From: Comamonadaceae bacterium CG12_big_fil_rev_8_21_14_0_65_59_15
GTDB lineage: Bacteria; Pseudomonadota; Gammaproteobacteria; Burkholderiales; Burkholderiaceae_C
NCBI GenBank assembly: GCA_002786915.1
Contig: PCUV01000114.1
Span: forward strand, 124,974 to 188,973
Reading direction: 5' to 3'
DNA: 64,000 bases
Shown piece after piece: positions 9,694 to 20,569 of this stretch. Position 1 is the stretch's first letter; each line of letters starts with the position of its first letter. Under the pieces are notes generated by a model, which saw only the letters and a program-made list of their open reading frames with translations, did no database searches and was not told the origin of the DNA. The position numbers and the translations under genes were made by a program.

Positions 9694-10897
9694 CATGACA
9701 CATCAAATTGGCAAACACGTCAGTACCCCAGGCCAGCTCAGCCTGCTGACACTGGCCCTGCTGACCGCACCCTTGGCCATGGGCCAAACAAACACCACCG
9801 GCTGGTATGGCGGTGCCAACATGGGTCAGTCACAAGCCACCATTGACGATGCCCGCATCACCAGTGGTCTGCTCTCCAATGGCCTGATTGCCGGACCCAT
9901 TAGCCCCGTCAACCGTGATCTGGGTTACAAGGTTTTTGGAGGTTACCAGTTCAACAAGAATTTCGCCCTGGAAGGGGGCTATTTCAACCTGGGACAATTT
10001 GGCTTCTCCACCACCACCAGACCTGCAGGCACTCTTGCCGGCGACATCCGGCTCAAGGGCCTGAACCTGGACGCCGTAGGTACCTTGCCTATCACCGAAA
10101 AATTCTCGGTTTTTGGCCGCCTGGGGGTCACCAACACCCAAGCCAACGACAGTTTTGCCGGTACCGGAGCCGTGTCGGTGTTAAACCCCAACCCCAGTTC
10201 GCGTGACACCAACCTGAAGGTCGGACTCGGCCTGCAATACGCGCTGACTGACGCTTTGAGTCTACGCGCCGAAATCGAACGCTATCGTATAGACGATGCA
10301 GTGGGCAACAAGGGCGATGTGGATTTGGTGTCGGTTGGCTTGATCTACCGCTTTGGTGTCAAGACGCCTACCCCGGTGGCCCATGCCTACACGCCCGAGC
10401 CGGTGGCGCTGGCGCCGGCCCCGCCGCCGCCAGCCCCGCCGCCGCCAGCCCCGCCGCAGGTGGTCTATGTCCCCGTGCCGCAGCCCGCCCCACCTCCACC
10501 GCCGCCACCTGTGCCGACCAAAGTGACTTTCTCGGCCGACTCACTGTTTGACTTTGACCAGTCTGCGGTCAAGCCCGCAGGCCGTCTGGAGTTGGACAAA
10601 TTGGCCGCTGACTTGCGCGGGGTGGACTACGACGTGATCAACGTCACCGGCCACACCGACCGCATTGGCTCACATGCCTATAACCAAAAGCTCTCCACCC
10701 GCCGCGCCGAAGCGGTGAACGCCTATCTGGTGGAGTCGGCAGGCATACCCGCCCACAAGATCAGTGCCAAAGGGGTGAATGGTTCAGACCCGGTGACAAA
10801 ACCCGATGACTGTGTTGGCCGCAAAGCCACCCAAGCCTTGATCACCTGCTTGCAGCCAGACCGCAGGGTTGACATTGAAGTATCCGGAAAACGTTAA
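9694..10897 (+). CDS. OmpA family outer-membrane protein (beta-barrel + Pro-rich linker + OmpA C-terminal domain)
   Basis: ATG 9694; 'GWYGGANMGQSQATIDD' barrel start; 'PPPPAPPPPAPPQV' hinge; 'VTGHTDRIGSHAYNQKLSTRRAEAVNAYLV...RRVDIEVSGKR'. Confidence 0.93.
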
Positions 10898-11032
10898 AAC
10901 CTCAACCCGTGTGCGCCAGCGCACCGACAAGACCAGGCCCAACTTTTAAAGTTCGATTAACAACTGAAGAAATTCAGTTTTTCGCCCATCGGTGGTGGGG
11001 CATTCACCATCAACACCTCTTGGAGATTTTTC

Positions 11033-11347
11033 ATGCAATTCAAAACTACTCTCATCGCCGCCATGATGGCCACCGCCCTGCTTACCACGGCGGGCTGTGC
11101 TGTCAGCCGTGGCCAGGAAACCGTGGGTTCTTATGTTGATGATGCCGGCATCACCACTTTGGTCAAGTCCCGCATGGCCGAGAGCAAGCTCGTCAGCGCC
11201 TCGTCGATCAGCGTTGAAACCCTCAATGGCACCGTCATGCTCTCTGGCTTTGCCAAAAGCCTGACCGAAAAAAGCGCGGCAGAAAACATTGCCCGCGGTG
11301 TCAACAACGTCAAATCGGTACGCAATGAAATTGCGATTCGCCCGTGA
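11033..11347 (+). CDS. BON domain-containing lipoprotein
   Basis: Lipobox 'LTTAGCAVS'; 'DDAGITTLVKSRMAESKLVSASSISVETLNGTVMLSGFAKS' BON. Confidence 0.9.
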   Translation: MQFKTTLIAAMMATALLTTAGCAVSRGQETVGSYVDDAGITTLVKSRMAESKLVSASSISVETLNGTVMLSGFAKSLTEKSAAENIARGVNNVKSVRNEIAIRP

Positions 11348-11533
11348 ACCTAGCCCAGTCTGCAAGCAACAGTTGGCAATGCCTGGCCACGCCCGCGTGG
11401 CTCAGCAAGACACAGCGGTGAAAGCCCCTGCGCCCAAGCCTGGCCGAAGAGCTTGTTGCCCTGTTTTCGCCTATCGGACACGGGGCTTCTTATTGGTCTG
11501 GCTCGATCCCTTACTTACCAGAGAACAAAATTG

Positions 11534-12112
11534 ATGAAAAACCCACTTGGACTACGTATTTTGACCAGCACGGTCGCCGGGGTCATGTTCCTCAGCATGG
11601 CCGCTTGCAGTCAGGCTGATGAGACGGCAAGCAAAAAGGTCGCCACCACCACCGTCGGCACCGACGTGGACGACACCCTGCTCACCACCCACGTCAAAAC
11701 CGCTTTGGCAGACAACATCGACATCAAAAGTTTTGACATCAAGGTCGAGACCCGCAAAGGCGAAGTGATGCTCAGCGGCTTTGTTGACAATCAGACGCAA
11801 ATTGACCGCGCCATTGCGGTTGCCCAGGCCATTCCCGGTGTCAAGTCGGTGGACAACCGGGTCAGCATCAAGGCTGGCACAACCACCATTGGCACCAAGA
11901 TCGATGACAGCATCATCACCGCCAAAGTCAAAGCGGCGCTGATGGCAGACGAAACGGTCAAAAGCGCCGACATTGCCGCCGTCACGCGTGATGGGCGGGT
12001 TCAGCTCAGCGGCTTTGTCAACAACCAAAAGCAAATCGACAACGCACTGCAAGTGGCGCGCGGCATTGAAGGTGTGAGCAGTGTCGGTAACGAGCTCAGC
12101 ATCAAACAGTAG
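11534..12112 (+). CDS. Lipoprotein with two BON domains
   Basis: ATG 11534; 'MAACSQ' lipobox; two 'VGT(D/K)(V/I)DDxxxTxxVKxAL...GxVxLSGFVxNQxQID' BON units. Confidence 0.92.
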   Translation: MKNPLGLRILTSTVAGVMFLSMAACSQADETASKKVATTTVGTDVDDTLLTTHVKTALADNIDIKSFDIKVETRKGEVMLSGFVDNQTQIDRAIAVAQAIPGVKSVDNRVSIKAGTTTIGTKIDDSIITAKVKAALMADETVKSADIAAVTRDGRVQLSGFVNNQKQIDNALQVARGIEGVSSVGNELSIKQ

Positions 12113-12122
12113 CCCGGTTCAC

Positions 12123-12848
12123 CTACCGGCGCTCAGCCACATCGCTGAGCAGCCGGTCGATTTCTTTCTTGACCACGCCGTAGCATTCGCAGGCGTGTTT
12201 GGTCAGGCCCGCACGGTCGAGCACGCTGATGTGACCACGGCGGTAGCTGATGTAGCCGGCGTTTTGCAAGTTGCCAGCGGCTTCGGTGACACTTTCGCGG
12301 CGCACGCCAAGCATGCTGGCCACCAGCTCTTGCGTCATCACCAGCTCGCGCGCGTCGGGTATGCGGTCCAGCGTCAACAGCAGCCAGCGGCACAGTTGCT
12401 GCTCCACTGAATGGTGACGGTTACAGGCAGCGGTCTGGGCCATTTGTGTCATCAAGGCTTGCGTGTAGCGCAACAGCAAGCGCTGCAAGGCGCCGGCACG
12501 GTCAAATTGCTGCTTTAAAACATGCCGATCCAGCCGGTAGGCCTGGCCGGCGGTTTGCACCACGGCCGAGCTTGAGGTGGTGTCACCCCCCATGAACAGC
12601 GAAATGCCGACCATACCCTCATTGCCAACACCCGCTGTTTCAGCCGAAGCCCCGGACTCGGTCACGTAATGCAGCGACACGATGGAGCGGGTCGGAAAGT
12701 AGGCTTGGCGCATTTGCGTGCCGGGGTCATACAGCATTTGCCCCAGGTTCAGCGACACCAATTCAAGGTGCTCTGCCAAGGGTTCGAAGTCGGCTGCTGG
12801 CAAGGCCGCCAGCAAATGGTTTTGCATCGGGTCGTGAAGTATTGTCAT
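12123..12848 (-). CDS. Crp/Fnr family transcriptional regulator
   Basis: cNMP-binding fold 'YDPGTQMRQAYFPTRSIVSLHYVTESG...GNEGMVGISLFMGG'; HTH 'LVASMLGVRRESVTEAAGNLQNAGYISYRRGHISVLD'; no obvious FeS cysteine cluster. Confidence 0.92.
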   Translation of the reverse strand: MTILHDPMQNHLLAALPAADFEPLAEHLELVSLNLGQMLYDPGTQMRQAYFPTRSIVSLHYVTESGASAETAGVGNEGMVGISLFMGGDTTSSSAVVQTAGQAYRLDRHVLKQQFDRAGALQRLLLRYTQALMTQMAQTAACNRHHSVEQQLCRWLLLTLDRIPDARELVMTQELVASMLGVRRESVTEAAGNLQNAGYISYRRGHISVLDRAGLTKHACECYGVVKKEIDRLLSDVAERR

Positions 12849-12874
12849 AGTGGGTGCGCCCTGAATCGTTCGGC

Positions 12875-13702
12875 TTAAGGCTTGGCCGTCAGTTCAACGC
12901 CAATGCCGCGGTAACCGACAAAGCGGCCAATGCTGTTGAACATGGGCTCACCACTAACCTGGTAAGTCTGCTGACTGCCATCGGGGCAGGTGCGGTGAAA
13001 CACGAAGTCCAGAAACGGCTGACGCTGCTCAATCGTGTTGCGCAACTTCTCGCGCTCAACCTCATCCCAGCCACCGCTCTGAGCGCTGGGCGCGTCACCC
13101 AGCAGCGGAGCCACCTGCACGCCCAGCATCTCCAGCACCGGGCCTGACACCTTGGTGAAGAGGCCATGCTCATCCTGCTCCCAATACCAGTCTGAGGCCA
13201 GCTCGGTCAGACTGCGGTAGCGCGCCTCGCTCTCGCGCAGCTCGGCGGTACGCTCGGCTACCGTGGCTTCCAGCACCTTGTTGTAGTCTGCCAGCTTGCG
13301 GTACAGCAAGCGCACTTCAAGCATGTTGTGAATGCGGGTTTTCACTTCGATCAGGTCAAGAGGCTTGCTGATGAAATCTTTGGCTCCGGCTTGCAGGGCG
13401 CGCAGCTTGTGACCGGGCTGGGCGGTCAGAACGATGACCGGCAAATAGTCGTCGGTCAGGTTGGTCTTGAGGCCTTCCATCACCTGAAAACCGTCCATCA
13501 GCGGCATTTGCAGGTCCAGCAAAATCAGGTCAAACGGGGTTTTGCGGTGCAGCGCGCACACCTCTTGCGGCTGCATGGTGCTGCTGACATGACTGTAACC
13601 GGCATCTGCCAGCAATTGCTCCAGCAGTTGCACGTTGGCTTGTTGATCATCAACAATCAGGATGCGCGCGTTGAGAATGTCGATGTTCATGTTCTTGGTC
13701 AT
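12875..13702 (-). CDS. Response regulator (REC) with C-terminal PAS domain
   Basis: 'ARILIVDDQQANVQLLEQLLADAG...FDLILLDLQMPLMDGFQVM...PVIVLTAQ...GAKDFISKPLDLIEV', PAS-like C-terminus. Confidence 0.9.
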   Translation of the reverse strand: MTKNMNIDILNARILIVDDQQANVQLLEQLLADAGYSHVSSTMQPQEVCALHRKTPFDLILLDLQMPLMDGFQVMEGLKTNLTDDYLPVIVLTAQPGHKLRALQAGAKDFISKPLDLIEVKTRIHNMLEVRLLYRKLADYNKVLEATVAERTAELRESEARYRSLTELASDWYWEQDEHGLFTKVSGPVLEMLGVQVAPLLGDAPSAQSGGWDEVEREKLRNTIEQRQPFLDFVFHRTCPDGSQQTYQVSGEPMFNSIGRFVGYRGIGVELTAKP

Positions 13703-13774
13703 GAGGGATTTTCCTTAGGGTTGACGCTGGAGCCTACGCCAAAACGCCATGATGCGCGCAGTATGTTGCATGGG

Positions 13775-13794
13775 TCGGTGTGCTGGCACACATA
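13775..13794 (-). promoter_or_regulatory. Recurring palindrome (P-box) upstream of the RR-crp/fnr operon
   Basis: tcggtgtgctggcacacata; 73 bp from the RR start at 13702. Confidence 0.55.
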
Positions 13795-13826
13795 GCCATG
13801 GGGCCGCGCCTGCGCCACGCGGGCTT

Positions 13827-13846
13827 TCGGTGCGTAAGCGCACAGA
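13827..13846 (+). promoter_or_regulatory. Recurring palindrome (P-box) upstream of the CHASE3 hybrid kinase
   Basis: tcggtgcgtaagcgcacaga; 73 bp from ATG 13919. Confidence 0.6.
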
Positions 13847-13918
13847 CCACCCCTGCGCCGTTGGTTATTCTGGCTTCTCGCCTCGACTCACGTCGTTGCA
13901 GCTTAACCGCATACCCCT

Positions 13919-16900
13919 ATGAAAACCTCCTGGAAGACTGCCGCCTGGCTGATCGCATCAGCGCTTTTGGTCACCCTGTTGGCAGCTTCTTCGCTGTGGA
14001 TATTTGCACAAGCTGAGCGCGCAGCCCGGGTGCGTGGCCATACCTACCAGGTGTTGAACAAGGCTGACGACTTGTTGTCGGCCTTGAAGGATGCTGAAAC
14101 AGGTCAACGCGGTTACTTGTTGACCGGAGATAAGGCTTTTTTAGCCCCATACGTGACCGTGCGCAGCGGCATTGTGGAGCGGCTCACCGAATTGCGAAAA
14201 ATCACCCTGGTTGACTCGGCCAGAGTGCACCTGGACACGATGCTGCCCTTGTTGGATGCCAAACTTGCCGCGTTGTCACAAGCCATTGACTTGCGCCGCC
14301 ACCACGACATGCCCGCTGCCCTCGCCTTGGTCAGCGACGGCGAAGGCAAACGGTTGATGGATGCCATCCGGGCAGAGATGAAAGAATTTGTGCGCTTGCA
14401 AGAGGTTTATGCACTGCAAAGCGAAGCAACGTTTCTGTCCACCATGCGCAACTTGCTGGCAGTCATCTTGTTGGCTTGTTTGGCTGCACTGGTATCGGCC
14501 GTTGCGTTTGCCGTGATGGTTCATCGGCAAACGCAACAGAAATTGGCTCAACTGGTGTACCTGGAAACCCAGCGACTGCTGGATGTCCAACAGCAGTTAA
14601 ACCAGCAACTACAGCAAGCCAACGCCACCTTGCAAGCCAGCGAAGAAAAGTTGGCAGTCACGCTCAATTCGATTGGCGATGGCGTGATCGCCACCGATGC
14701 ACTCGGGTGTGTCACGCTGCTGAACCCGCTGGCCCAAACCCTCACCGGCTGGACCCAGGCGCAGGCCAGTGGGCGGCTCATAGATGAGGTGGTTCGAATC
14801 TTGAATCAGGACACTGGTCTGCCAGCCGTCTTGCCCGTCAAGGAGACCCTGGCACGCGGAACGATTCACGCACTGAAAAATCACACGGTGTTGATCTCCC
14901 GTGATGGCCGCCAATACCCGATTGCCGACAGTTGTGCACCGATACGTGATCGGGAGGCACGGGTAGTGGGTGCCGTGCTGGTGTTTCGCGATGTCACGCA
15001 AGAATACGCCGTGCAAACCGCGCTCAAGGGCAAAAATGTGGCTCTGGAGCTTGCCACTGTGGCGGCCGAAAAAGCCAACCAGGCCAAGTCAGAATTTCTG
15101 GCCACCATGAGCCACGAAATCCGCACCCCCATGAATGGGGTGATTGGCATGATTGATGTGCTCCAGCAAAGCAGCCTCAATGCCTCCCAGATGGAGATGA
15201 CCCACATCATTCATGACTCGGCCTATGCGCTGCTGGCCGTCATCAACGACATTCTTGATTTTTCAAAAATCGAGGCCAACAAGCTCGACACCGAGTCAAT
15301 TCCCCTGTCGATCTCTGACGTTGTCGAAAGCGCTTGCAATAACCTGAGTCAATTCGCCTTGAAAAAAGCGGTACGACTGAGCCTGTTTGTTGACCCGACG
15401 ATCCCCGAGACCGTGCTGGGTGATCCAGGACGCGTGCGCCAGGTACTCATCAATCTGACCAACAACGCCATCAAATTTTCAGCCGGGCAAGCCCGGCCAG
15501 GCAGCGTGACGGTACGCGTGTTACTCACGCAGAGCGATCCACAGCGCGTGTTGCTGACATTTCATGTGCTTGACAACGGTATCGGCATTGACGAGGTGAC
15601 GCGCACCAAGTTGTTCACCGCCTTCACCCAGGCAGACACCTCCACCACCCGCAAATTTGGCGGAACCGGTTTGGGCTTGGCCATCTCGGGTCAGTTGGTC
15701 AAGCTGATGGGGGGCGAGATTGAGGTTTTCAGCGGCCTTGATCATGGTTCCGATTTCAGCTTTTGCTTGCCTTTTCCGCTCGCTGCGGCGTCATCCCCAC
15801 CCCCCGCACCCTTGAACTTGGTGAGCGGGCTGCCGTGTTTGGTCATGACCAGTCCGGACGACCTGGCCGACGATGTGGCGACCTATTTGCGCCATGCGCA
15901 AATGGTGGTCTCGCGTGCGCCAGACCTGACCAGCGCGCTGCTCTGGCTGCAGGTGAACGCGGGGGGTGTGGTGCTTGCCTTTGACGACGACGATGATGAT
16001 CCGGTCCTCAAGGCGTTGCGTGCACAAGCCCTGGCCCACCCGGAAAAAATGTGGCGCTTTGTCAGCATCGGTCATGGGCAGCGCCGCCGCCCACGCAGCG
16101 AGGGGGCCGACCTGGTGCTGATTGATGGCAACCTGCTGACGCGCAAGACTCTGCTAGACACCGTGGCCATTGCCGTGGGTCGATCCGACCTGCCCGATTG
16201 GGATCACCTGCCGGTCGTCGCGCAGCCCGCGGTCAAACCGATGTCGCGCGAAGCAGCAGTGCGCAAGGGCAGCCTGATCCTGATCGCCGAAGACAATGAA
16301 TACAACCAGAAAGTGATCATGCAGCAACTGATGCTGCTGGGGCGTACCGCAGATGTGGCCAACAACGGCCAAGAGGCGCTCACGCGTTGGCAGACCGGGG
16401 CCTACGCCATCTTGATCACGGATTTGCACATGCCTTTGATGGACGGCTACGAGTTAACTGCCGCCATCCGCAGCGCAGAAGCGGGCCGCACGCGCATTCC
16501 CATCATTGCCTTTACGGCCAACGCGCTCAAAGGCGAAGCCGAGCGTTGCAAGGCGATTGGCATGGACGATTATTTGAGCAAACCGGTACAACTCGATCAG
16601 CTCAAACAGATGCTGAAAAAGTGGCAGCCGGTTGTGCTTTCAACCGCCTTCGAGCCTGCCCAGACCCGCTTGCCGCTGGCAGTTGATGTGAGCGTGCTCG
16701 CCGCCCTGATCGGCAGCGAGCCGACGGTCATCCGTGAATTTTTGCAAGACTTTGGCAGCAGTGCCACACAGATTGCGGCCGACCTGCGCCACGCTTGCCT
16801 GGGGCGCGAGCCACTGCTAACCGCTGCTGCGGCGCACAAGCTCAAATCTGCGGCCCGTTCGGTGGGTGCGTTGGCTTTGGGCCAGTGTTGTGAAGCCATG

Positions 16901-17002
16901 GAGCTGGCCGGTAAAGCCGGTGATGTGACTCAACTGACCGGGTTGCTGCCGCAGTTTGAACAGGAACTGGACCGGGTGCAAGCATTTTTGCAGACCTATT
17001 GA
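13919..17002 (+). CDS. Hybrid sensor histidine kinase (CHASE3 + PAS + HisKA/HATPase + REC + Hpt)
   Basis: CHASE3 '[27 protein letters not shown]'; '[15 protein letters not shown]'; '[12 protein letters not shown]'; REC '[12 protein letters not shown]...[16 protein letters not shown]'; Hpt '[15 protein letters not shown]'. Confidence 0.95.
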   Translation: MKTSWKTAAWLIASALLVTLLAASSLWIFAQAERAARVRGHTYQVLNKADDLLSALKDAETGQRGYLLTGDKAFLAPYVTVRSGIVERLTELRKITLVDSARVHLDTMLPLLDAKLAALSQAIDLRRHHDMPAALALVSDGEGKRLMDAIRAEMKEFVRLQEVYALQSEATFLSTMRNLLAVILLACLAALVSAVAFAVMVHRQTQQKLAQLVYLETQRLLDVQQQLNQQLQQANATLQASEEKLAVTLNSIGDGVIATDALGCVTLLNPLAQTLTGWTQAQASGRLIDEVVRILNQDTGLPAVLPVKETLARGTIHALKNHTVLISRDGRQYPIADSCAPIRDREARVVGAVLVFRDVTQEYAVQTALKGKNVALELATVAAEKANQAKSEFLATMSHEIRTPMNGVIGMIDVLQQSSLNASQMEMTHIIHDSAYALLAVINDILDFSKIEANKLDTESIPLSISDVVESACNNLSQFALKKAVRLSLFVDPTIPETVLGDPGRVRQVLINLTNNAIKFSAGQARPGSVTVRVLLTQSDPQRVLLTFHVLDNGIGIDEVTRTKLFTAFTQADTSTTRKFGGTGLGLAISGQLVKLMGGEIEVFSGLDHGSDFSFCLPFPLAAASSPPPAPLNLVSGLPCLVMTSPDDLADDVATYLRHAQMVVSRAPDLTSALLWLQVNAGGVVLAFDDDDDDPVLKALRAQALAHPEKMWRFVSIGHGQRRRPRSEGADLVLIDGNLLTRKTLLDTVAIAVGRSDLPDWDHLPVVAQPAVKPMSREAAVRKGSLILIAEDNEYNQKVIMQQLMLLGRTADVANNGQEALTRWQTGAYAILITDLHMPLMDGYELTAAIRSAEAGRTRIPIIAFTANALKGEAERCKAIGMDDYLSKPVQLDQLKQMLKKWQPVVLSTAFEPAQTRLPLAVDVSVLAALIGSEPTVIREFLQDFGSSATQIAADLRHACLGREPLLTAAAAHKLKSAARSVGALALGQCCEAMELAGKAGDVTQLTGLLPQFEQELDRVQAFLQTY

Positions 17003-17027
17003 ACCTGGGTTAAACCCAAAGCTATTT

Positions 17028-18229
17028 ATGTTGGACACAAAAAAACTTCGAATTTTGGTGCTGGACGATGAGCCCTTCATGCTCAAACTGCTCAGCCACA
17101 TGTTGACTCGCCTGGGCTTTGATACGGTGGCTGTTTGCGACAACGGACGCGCCGCCTTGCTGCGGGTGGACGACCCACTGCAACGCCCTGATCTGATCTT
17201 GCTCGACATCAACATGCCGCAGATGGACGGGGTCGAGTTTGTTCGCTATCTGGTTGAACACCATTACCCCGGCGCACTCATTTTGGTCAGCGGGGAAGAC
17301 GAGCGGGTTTTGCAGTCGATCGAAAAATTGGTCAAAGTCCACAAAATCACCGTGCTGGGGTATGTGAACAAGCCGGTTGACCCGCAGCGCTTGTCAACAC
17401 TGATTGGCAGCTACATGGCGCCCAAGCCAGAACAGCTCAAAAAAACCACAAACGTCTATGCGCAGAGCGAGCTGCGCGCCGCCATTGCCAATGGTGAACT
17501 GATCAACTATTACCAACCCAAGGTGGCTATTGCCAGCGGCCAAGTCATCGGGGCCGAGACCCTGGTGCGCTGGCAACATCCGACCGATGGGTTGGTCATG
17601 CCCGACCAGTTTGTCGGGTTGGCCGAGCAATATGGTCTGATTGACGACTTGACACGGGTGGTGCTGAGCGGCGCACTGCTGCAAGCCAAAAAGTGGCATG
17701 ACGCGGGCTTGCCATTGCGCCTGGCGGTTAATTTGTCGATGGACAATTTGGTGTCCTTGAGTTTTCTGGACTATGTGGTTGAGCTGGTCAACCGGTCTGG
17801 TGTGCCGCCGCACCAACTGGTGCTGGAGGTGACCGAAAGTCGCCTGATGCAAGACCAGCGGGTCTCGCTTGAAATTCTGACGCGGCTGCGGCTCAAGCAC
17901 TTTCGCTTGTCGATTGATGACTTTGGCACTGGAAATTCGTCGCTCACACAACTGCGCGACATTCCTTTTGACGAACTCAAGATTGATCAAAGCTTTGTTC
18001 ATGGTGCCTGTGCCAACGACGTTCAGCAGGCCATGTTCGATGCCAGCCTGGGGTTGGCCAAACAGCTCAACATGGAAACCGTGGCGATGCAGCCGACTGG
18101 GACTTTGTCCGCCGCCAGCGTTGCGACATCGCTCAGGGCTTCTTCATTGCCCGCCCCATGCCGGCTGAAAAATTTGCCGCCTGGATGACAGATTGGCAAC
18201 AGCGCTACGCGCAGCTGGTGCAGACATGA
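17028..18229 (+). pseudogene. Response regulator with EAL (c-di-GMP phosphodiesterase) domain, frameshifted near the C-terminus (EGVE motif lost)
   Basis: REC 'LVLDDEPFMLKLLSHML...LILLDINMPQMDGVEF'; EAL 'YYQPKVAIASGQVIGAETLVRW'; reading 'NMETVA' then frame change; downstream frame encodes 'DAADWDFVRRQRCDIAQGFFIARPMPAEKFAAWMTDWQQRYAQLVQT*'. Confidence 0.85.
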
Positions 18230-18768
18230 ACGATTTAACCGAGGCCAGCATCCTGGAGTGGGGGCGTTTCAAAGCAGAAGCGGTCAACCGGTCGCTGGAC
18301 CATGACGTGCAACCGCTCAAGCAGTGGTTCGACGACACCCAGGGCAAACTCACACCCCACTTGACAGCGGTGCGGGCACTGTCTGCTATGGCAGATCGTT
18401 TTCAGCCCGTCTTGCTGGTCGTTGACGACCATGCTTTTGGGCAAAAGCTGGTTGAAAAATTAATGGAAGAAGAACTCTACGAGCTGGTGTTTGCAGACAG
18501 CGGCACCCAGGCGCTGAACATCTTGCGCAAGCGCCAGCCAGATCTGATCTTGATGGATCTGGACATGCCCGGTATGAACGGGCTAGAGACTTTGCGCCGC
18601 ATCAAAGCCACGCCCCAATGGGCCACCATTGCGGTCATGATGGTCACTGGCCAAAGCGGCAAAGAGATGGTGGTGGATTGCCTGAAGGCCGGTGCGGTTG
18701 ATTTTGTAGTCAAACCCCTTGACCGGGAGACCTTTCTGAAAAAAGTGGCCCGCTTCGTGGTGGCCTAG
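18226..18768 (+). CDS. Response regulator (REC domain with N-terminal helical extension)
   Basis: ATG 18226 overlaps the restored stop of the EAL gene (ATGA); 'PVLLVVDDHAFGQKLVEKLM...LILMDLDMPGMNGLETL...KAGAVDFVVKPLDRETFLKKV'. Confidence 0.92.
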   Translation: MNDLTEASILEWGRFKAEAVNRSLDHDVQPLKQWFDDTQGKLTPHLTAVRALSAMADRFQPVLLVVDDHAFGQKLVEKLMEEELYELVFADSGTQALNILRKRQPDLILMDLDMPGMNGLETLRRIKATPQWATIAVMMVTGQSGKEMVVDCLKAGAVDFVVKPLDRETFLKKVARFVVA

Positions 18769-18918
18769 TGACACGGTGGCTTGGCGGCACCACCCTAATC
18801 TGTCAGGTGCGCGGTGAGGGCACATTCAATGCTTGGGTTCGCCCTAACTGACATGAAAAATTTGCCACTCCGAATCATGAAACAAAGTCTGTTTTTTGTT
18901 GCCCATTAAAATGAATTG

Positions 18919-20490
18919 ATGCAAACCACCTCAGTTCCAAGCCCAAAACGCCGCAAACTGCCCATCGGCATCCAGACCTTTCGCGAAATCCGCGAGGACG
19001 ACTGCTACTACGTTGACAAAACCGGTTTTGCCGTGGACTTGTTTGAGCGGGGCAAATACTACTTTCTGAGCCGCCCCCGGCGTTTTGGCAAAAGTTTGTT
19101 TCTGGATACCCTGAAAGACCTGTTTGAGGGGCACCAAGAGCTGTTCACCGGGCTGGCAGCCGAAACCCGCTGGGACTGGCGCGTCAAGTACCCGGTGCTT
19201 CGCTTGAGCTTTGGTGCCGGTGTGGTGCACACACGCGCGGCGCTGGATGCCAAAATCTGCGAACAGCTCGATATCAATCAGCAAGCGCTGGGCCTGCAAA
19301 CCACCCAGCCCACACTGGCAGGCCGGTTTAGCGAACTGATTCGCCTGGCCAACGCCCAGGTCGGCCAGCGGGTGGTGGTGCTGGTGGACGAATACGACAA
19401 GCCGATTCTGGACAACATCACCGACAGCGCCGTGGCCCTGGAGATGCGCGACGGCCTGCGCAACCTGTATTCGGTGATCAAAGACAGCGATGCGCACATC
19501 AAATTTGCCATGCTCACGGGCGTCAGCAAGTTCAGCAAAGTCAGCTTGTTCTCGGGGTTGAACAACCTCAATGACATCACCGTTGACAAACGCTTCAGCG
19601 CCATTTGCGGCTACACCGATGCCGATGTCGACACGGTGTTTGCCCCCGAGTTGGCCGGTTTTGATCGCGACGAAATCCGCCGCTGGTACAACGGCTACAA
19701 CTGGACCGGAGAGAGCGTCTACAACCCGTTTGACCTGCTGCTGCTGTTTGACAGCCAGGCGCTGCGGCCGTTCTGGTTTGAATCGGGCACGCCCGATTTT
19801 TTGATTCAGGTGCTGACCCAGCGGCACACCTTCACGCCGGACTTGGCGCGCGTGGTGGCCTCAGACACGCTGTTGTCAAGCTTTGATGTGGAGCGGATCA
19901 CCCCGGAGGCGCTGCTGTTTCAGGCCGGTTACCTGACCATCGCCAGCATTTGGCGCCGGCCCGGGCACCAAGAGTTCACGCTGAAATACCCCAATCTGGA
20001 GGTGCAAACCAGCCTCAATGACAGCTTGTTGCAAACCCTATGCGGCAACCCGTTGCTACCGAGCCCGCAAGTTGGCAAGCTCTACCGCTTGCTGCTGGCC
20101 AACGACTTTGCTGGCATGCAAGCCCTGTTCACTGCCTTTTTTGCGAGCATCCCGTTTGAGTGGTTTACCAACAACCCCATTGCCCAGTACGAGGGTTATT
20201 ACGCCAGCGTGTTTTACAGCTACTTTGCCGCGCTGGGGCTGGAGCTGGAGGCTGAAAAAAGCAGCAACGCCGGGCGACTGGACCTGACAGTCAAGGCCAA
20301 TGGGCAGATTTACCTGTTTGAGTTCAAGGTGGTCGAGCTCACGCCCGAGGGCCGGGCGCTGCAACAAATCAAGGACAAGGGCTACGCCAAACCGTATCTG
20401 GCGCTGGGTCAACCGATTCACCAGATTGGCGTCGAGTTCAGCAAAACCAGCCGCAGCGTGGTCGGCTTTGAGGTCGAAACACTACAATAG
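18919..20490 (+). CDS. AAA-ATPase-like / DUF1703 (PD-(D/E)XK nuclease superfamily) protein
   Basis: 'LPIGIQTFREIREDDCYYVDKTGFAVDLFERGKYYFLSRPRRFGKSLFLDTLKDLFEG' (PF09820 type) and 'GRLDLTVKANGQIYLFEFKVVE' (PF08011-type nuclease). Confidence 0.93.
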   Translation: MQTTSVPSPKRRKLPIGIQTFREIREDDCYYVDKTGFAVDLFERGKYYFLSRPRRFGKSLFLDTLKDLFEGHQELFTGLAAETRWDWRVKYPVLRLSFGAGVVHTRAALDAKICEQLDINQQALGLQTTQPTLAGRFSELIRLANAQVGQRVVVLVDEYDKPILDNITDSAVALEMRDGLRNLYSVIKDSDAHIKFAMLTGVSKFSKVSLFSGLNNLNDITVDKRFSAICGYTDADVDTVFAPELAGFDRDEIRRWYNGYNWTGESVYNPFDLLLLFDSQALRPFWFESGTPDFLIQVLTQRHTFTPDLARVVASDTLLSSFDVERITPEALLFQAGYLTIASIWRRPGHQEFTLKYPNLEVQTSLNDSLLQTLCGNPLLPSPQVGKLYRLLLANDFAGMQALFTAFFASIPFEWFTNNPIAQYEGYYASVFYSYFAALGLELEAEKSSNAGRLDLTVKANGQIYLFEFKVVELTPEGRALQQIKDKGYAKPYLALGQPIHQIGVEFSKTSRSVVGFEVETLQ

Positions 20491-20569
20491 TAATAGCTAT
20501 AAACGCTTTCTGTATAAGCGCTAGAGGCTTAAAAACCTTGTGAGTTTGGTGACGGCAACAGCCATCAGC

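Noticed and set aside
10410-10510. CCG/CCA-rich low-complexity tract
   Set aside because: Encodes the proline-rich hinge of an OmpA family protein
18785-18830. ctgtcaggtgcgcggtgagggcaca as another P-box
   Set aside because: Spacing between half-sites is wrong (not N6)
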